Assembly (NCBI RefSeq): GCF_033115175.1
Contig: NC_084835.1
Span: forward strand, 96,998,448 to 97,062,447
Length of the DNA: 64,000 nt
Direction of reading: 5' to 3'
From: Lepus europaeus
Lineage: Eukaryota > Chordata > Mammalia > Lagomorpha > Leporidae
Shown piece after piece: positions 63,406 through 64,000 of the stretch. Numbering within the stretch: the first letter of the stretch is position 1; each line of letters starts with the position of its first letter. The translations under genes were made by a program, and so were the position numbers. The notes under the pieces are model-generated. The model was given only the letters and a program-made list of their open reading frames with translations, made no database searches and was not told where the DNA came from.

Positions 63406-64000
63406 CTGGGTAAGTCATTCCTTCTGGAAGCTTCCATCCTGACAGAGGGTCTGGGATTAAGTGATCTCTGCCTTAGCATTGTGCCTGGCACCGCCTGAGG
63501 GGCCGCTCCTCCAAGGTCTTTTGAGTTTGGCCTCATTTGCTATACCCAAAACCCTAACCCCAAACTCAAGAGGACCCCTTTCCTGGAGGGGAGGCACAGG
63601 ACCCCACGACAGATACCTACTCAGCCCTCCGTGGGTGCCCAGCTTGAACCGATTTCTTGTCCAGAGAGTATGCCACTAAACTGAGGCTGGGCCGGGCCAG
63701 GAGAGGGGACTGGAGCAAGTGCAACACACGGGGAGACTGCCGGGAAGACCTGGAGGTGGTCCTTCTGGCCACTGACGGCCACCGACCCTCTCTCTCCTCG
63801 CCTCCCCTGGGCCTCAGCCCCTGGGGCAGCTCTCCCAGCATCCACCCTGGCCCAGTAGCTCTTCTGTAGGAACAGTACAAGTCAGCAGCTCAGCAGTTAA
63901 CGCTAGGGGCCTCCCCCGTCGCACCCTACCCGGCATAGCGCTCCCTGAGGTTAGCTCCTGCAGGTTCAGGACACGGTGCCAGCCGCACCCTAGGGCAGAG
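63406..64000. other. Intergenic DNA at the right edge
   Basis: No exon or RNA gene recognised. The last 120 bases ('cagtacaagtcagcagctcagcagttaacgc') may begin another repeat cut by the window edge. Confidence 0.35.

Noticed and set aside
1..64000. CRISPR arrays, operons, bacterial mobile elements, endogenous retroviral LTRs or genes
   Set aside because: No spaced identical direct repeats, no bacterial gene layout, and no paired LTRs or retroviral open frames were recognised. The repeats are SINEs, LINEs, one probable MITE and simple repeats.

Overview
The window is mammalian nuclear DNA, almost certainly from a lagomorph and most likely a rabbit or hare. More than 50 copies of the lagomorph tRNA-derived C-repeat SINE (CSINE) are scattered through it. 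They share a GGCCGGCGCTGTGGC-type head, a GGTTCTAGTCC-type B box, a CT-rich tract and a CAAATAAATAAA tail. There is no sign of bacterial or viral gene organisation. Nearly every long open frame is a chance frame in GC-rich DNA or over a repeat.

The one gene I can support is the 3' end of CTIF (CBP80/CBP20-dependent translation initiation factor) on the + strand. Positions 1-9391 are intron. An in-frame 54-base exon lies at 9392-9445, and a 1.87 kb intron follows with canonical gt...ag ends. The last coding exon is 11315-11530, ending in TGA. A 3' UTR of about 3.15 kb runs to an AATAAA at 14661 with a GU-rich downstream element. The UTR carries a UG repeat, an AU palindrome and a U17 run.

From about 14.7 kb to the end I see no exon. 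This is intergenic DNA; in human the next gene is SMAD7 on the opposite strand, and I find none of it here. The region is built from repeats. Ancient L1M and L2 LINE pieces and MIR SINEs were later cut up by CSINE insertions. The clearest case is one L1 ORF2/3' UTR fragment at 39.66-43.51 kb, split by seven CSINEs. Other structures are a probable mariner-like palindromic MITE (26.44-26.65 kb), a 275-base homopurine tract (27.12-27.40 kb), a 400-base TG-rich minisatellite (18.87-19.27 kb), a GGAT-type satellite (46.69-46.92 kb), and a run of head-to-tail CSINEs at 50.0-52.8 kb.

A few AT-rich islands with clustered homeodomain or TCF/LEF-like motifs (21.6-22.0, 35.25-35.34, 36.55-36.60 and 59.51-59.66 kb) stand out from their GC-rich surroundings as candidate conserved regulatory elements. 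That rests only on motif content. I found no evidence of a new biological system. The most useful leads are in-frame alternative splice acceptors at both CTIF exons, the 3' UTR regulatory features, and the nested inverted SINE in the CTIF intron. Repeat boundaries are read by eye and are good to about 5-20 bases unless a target-site duplication is quoted.
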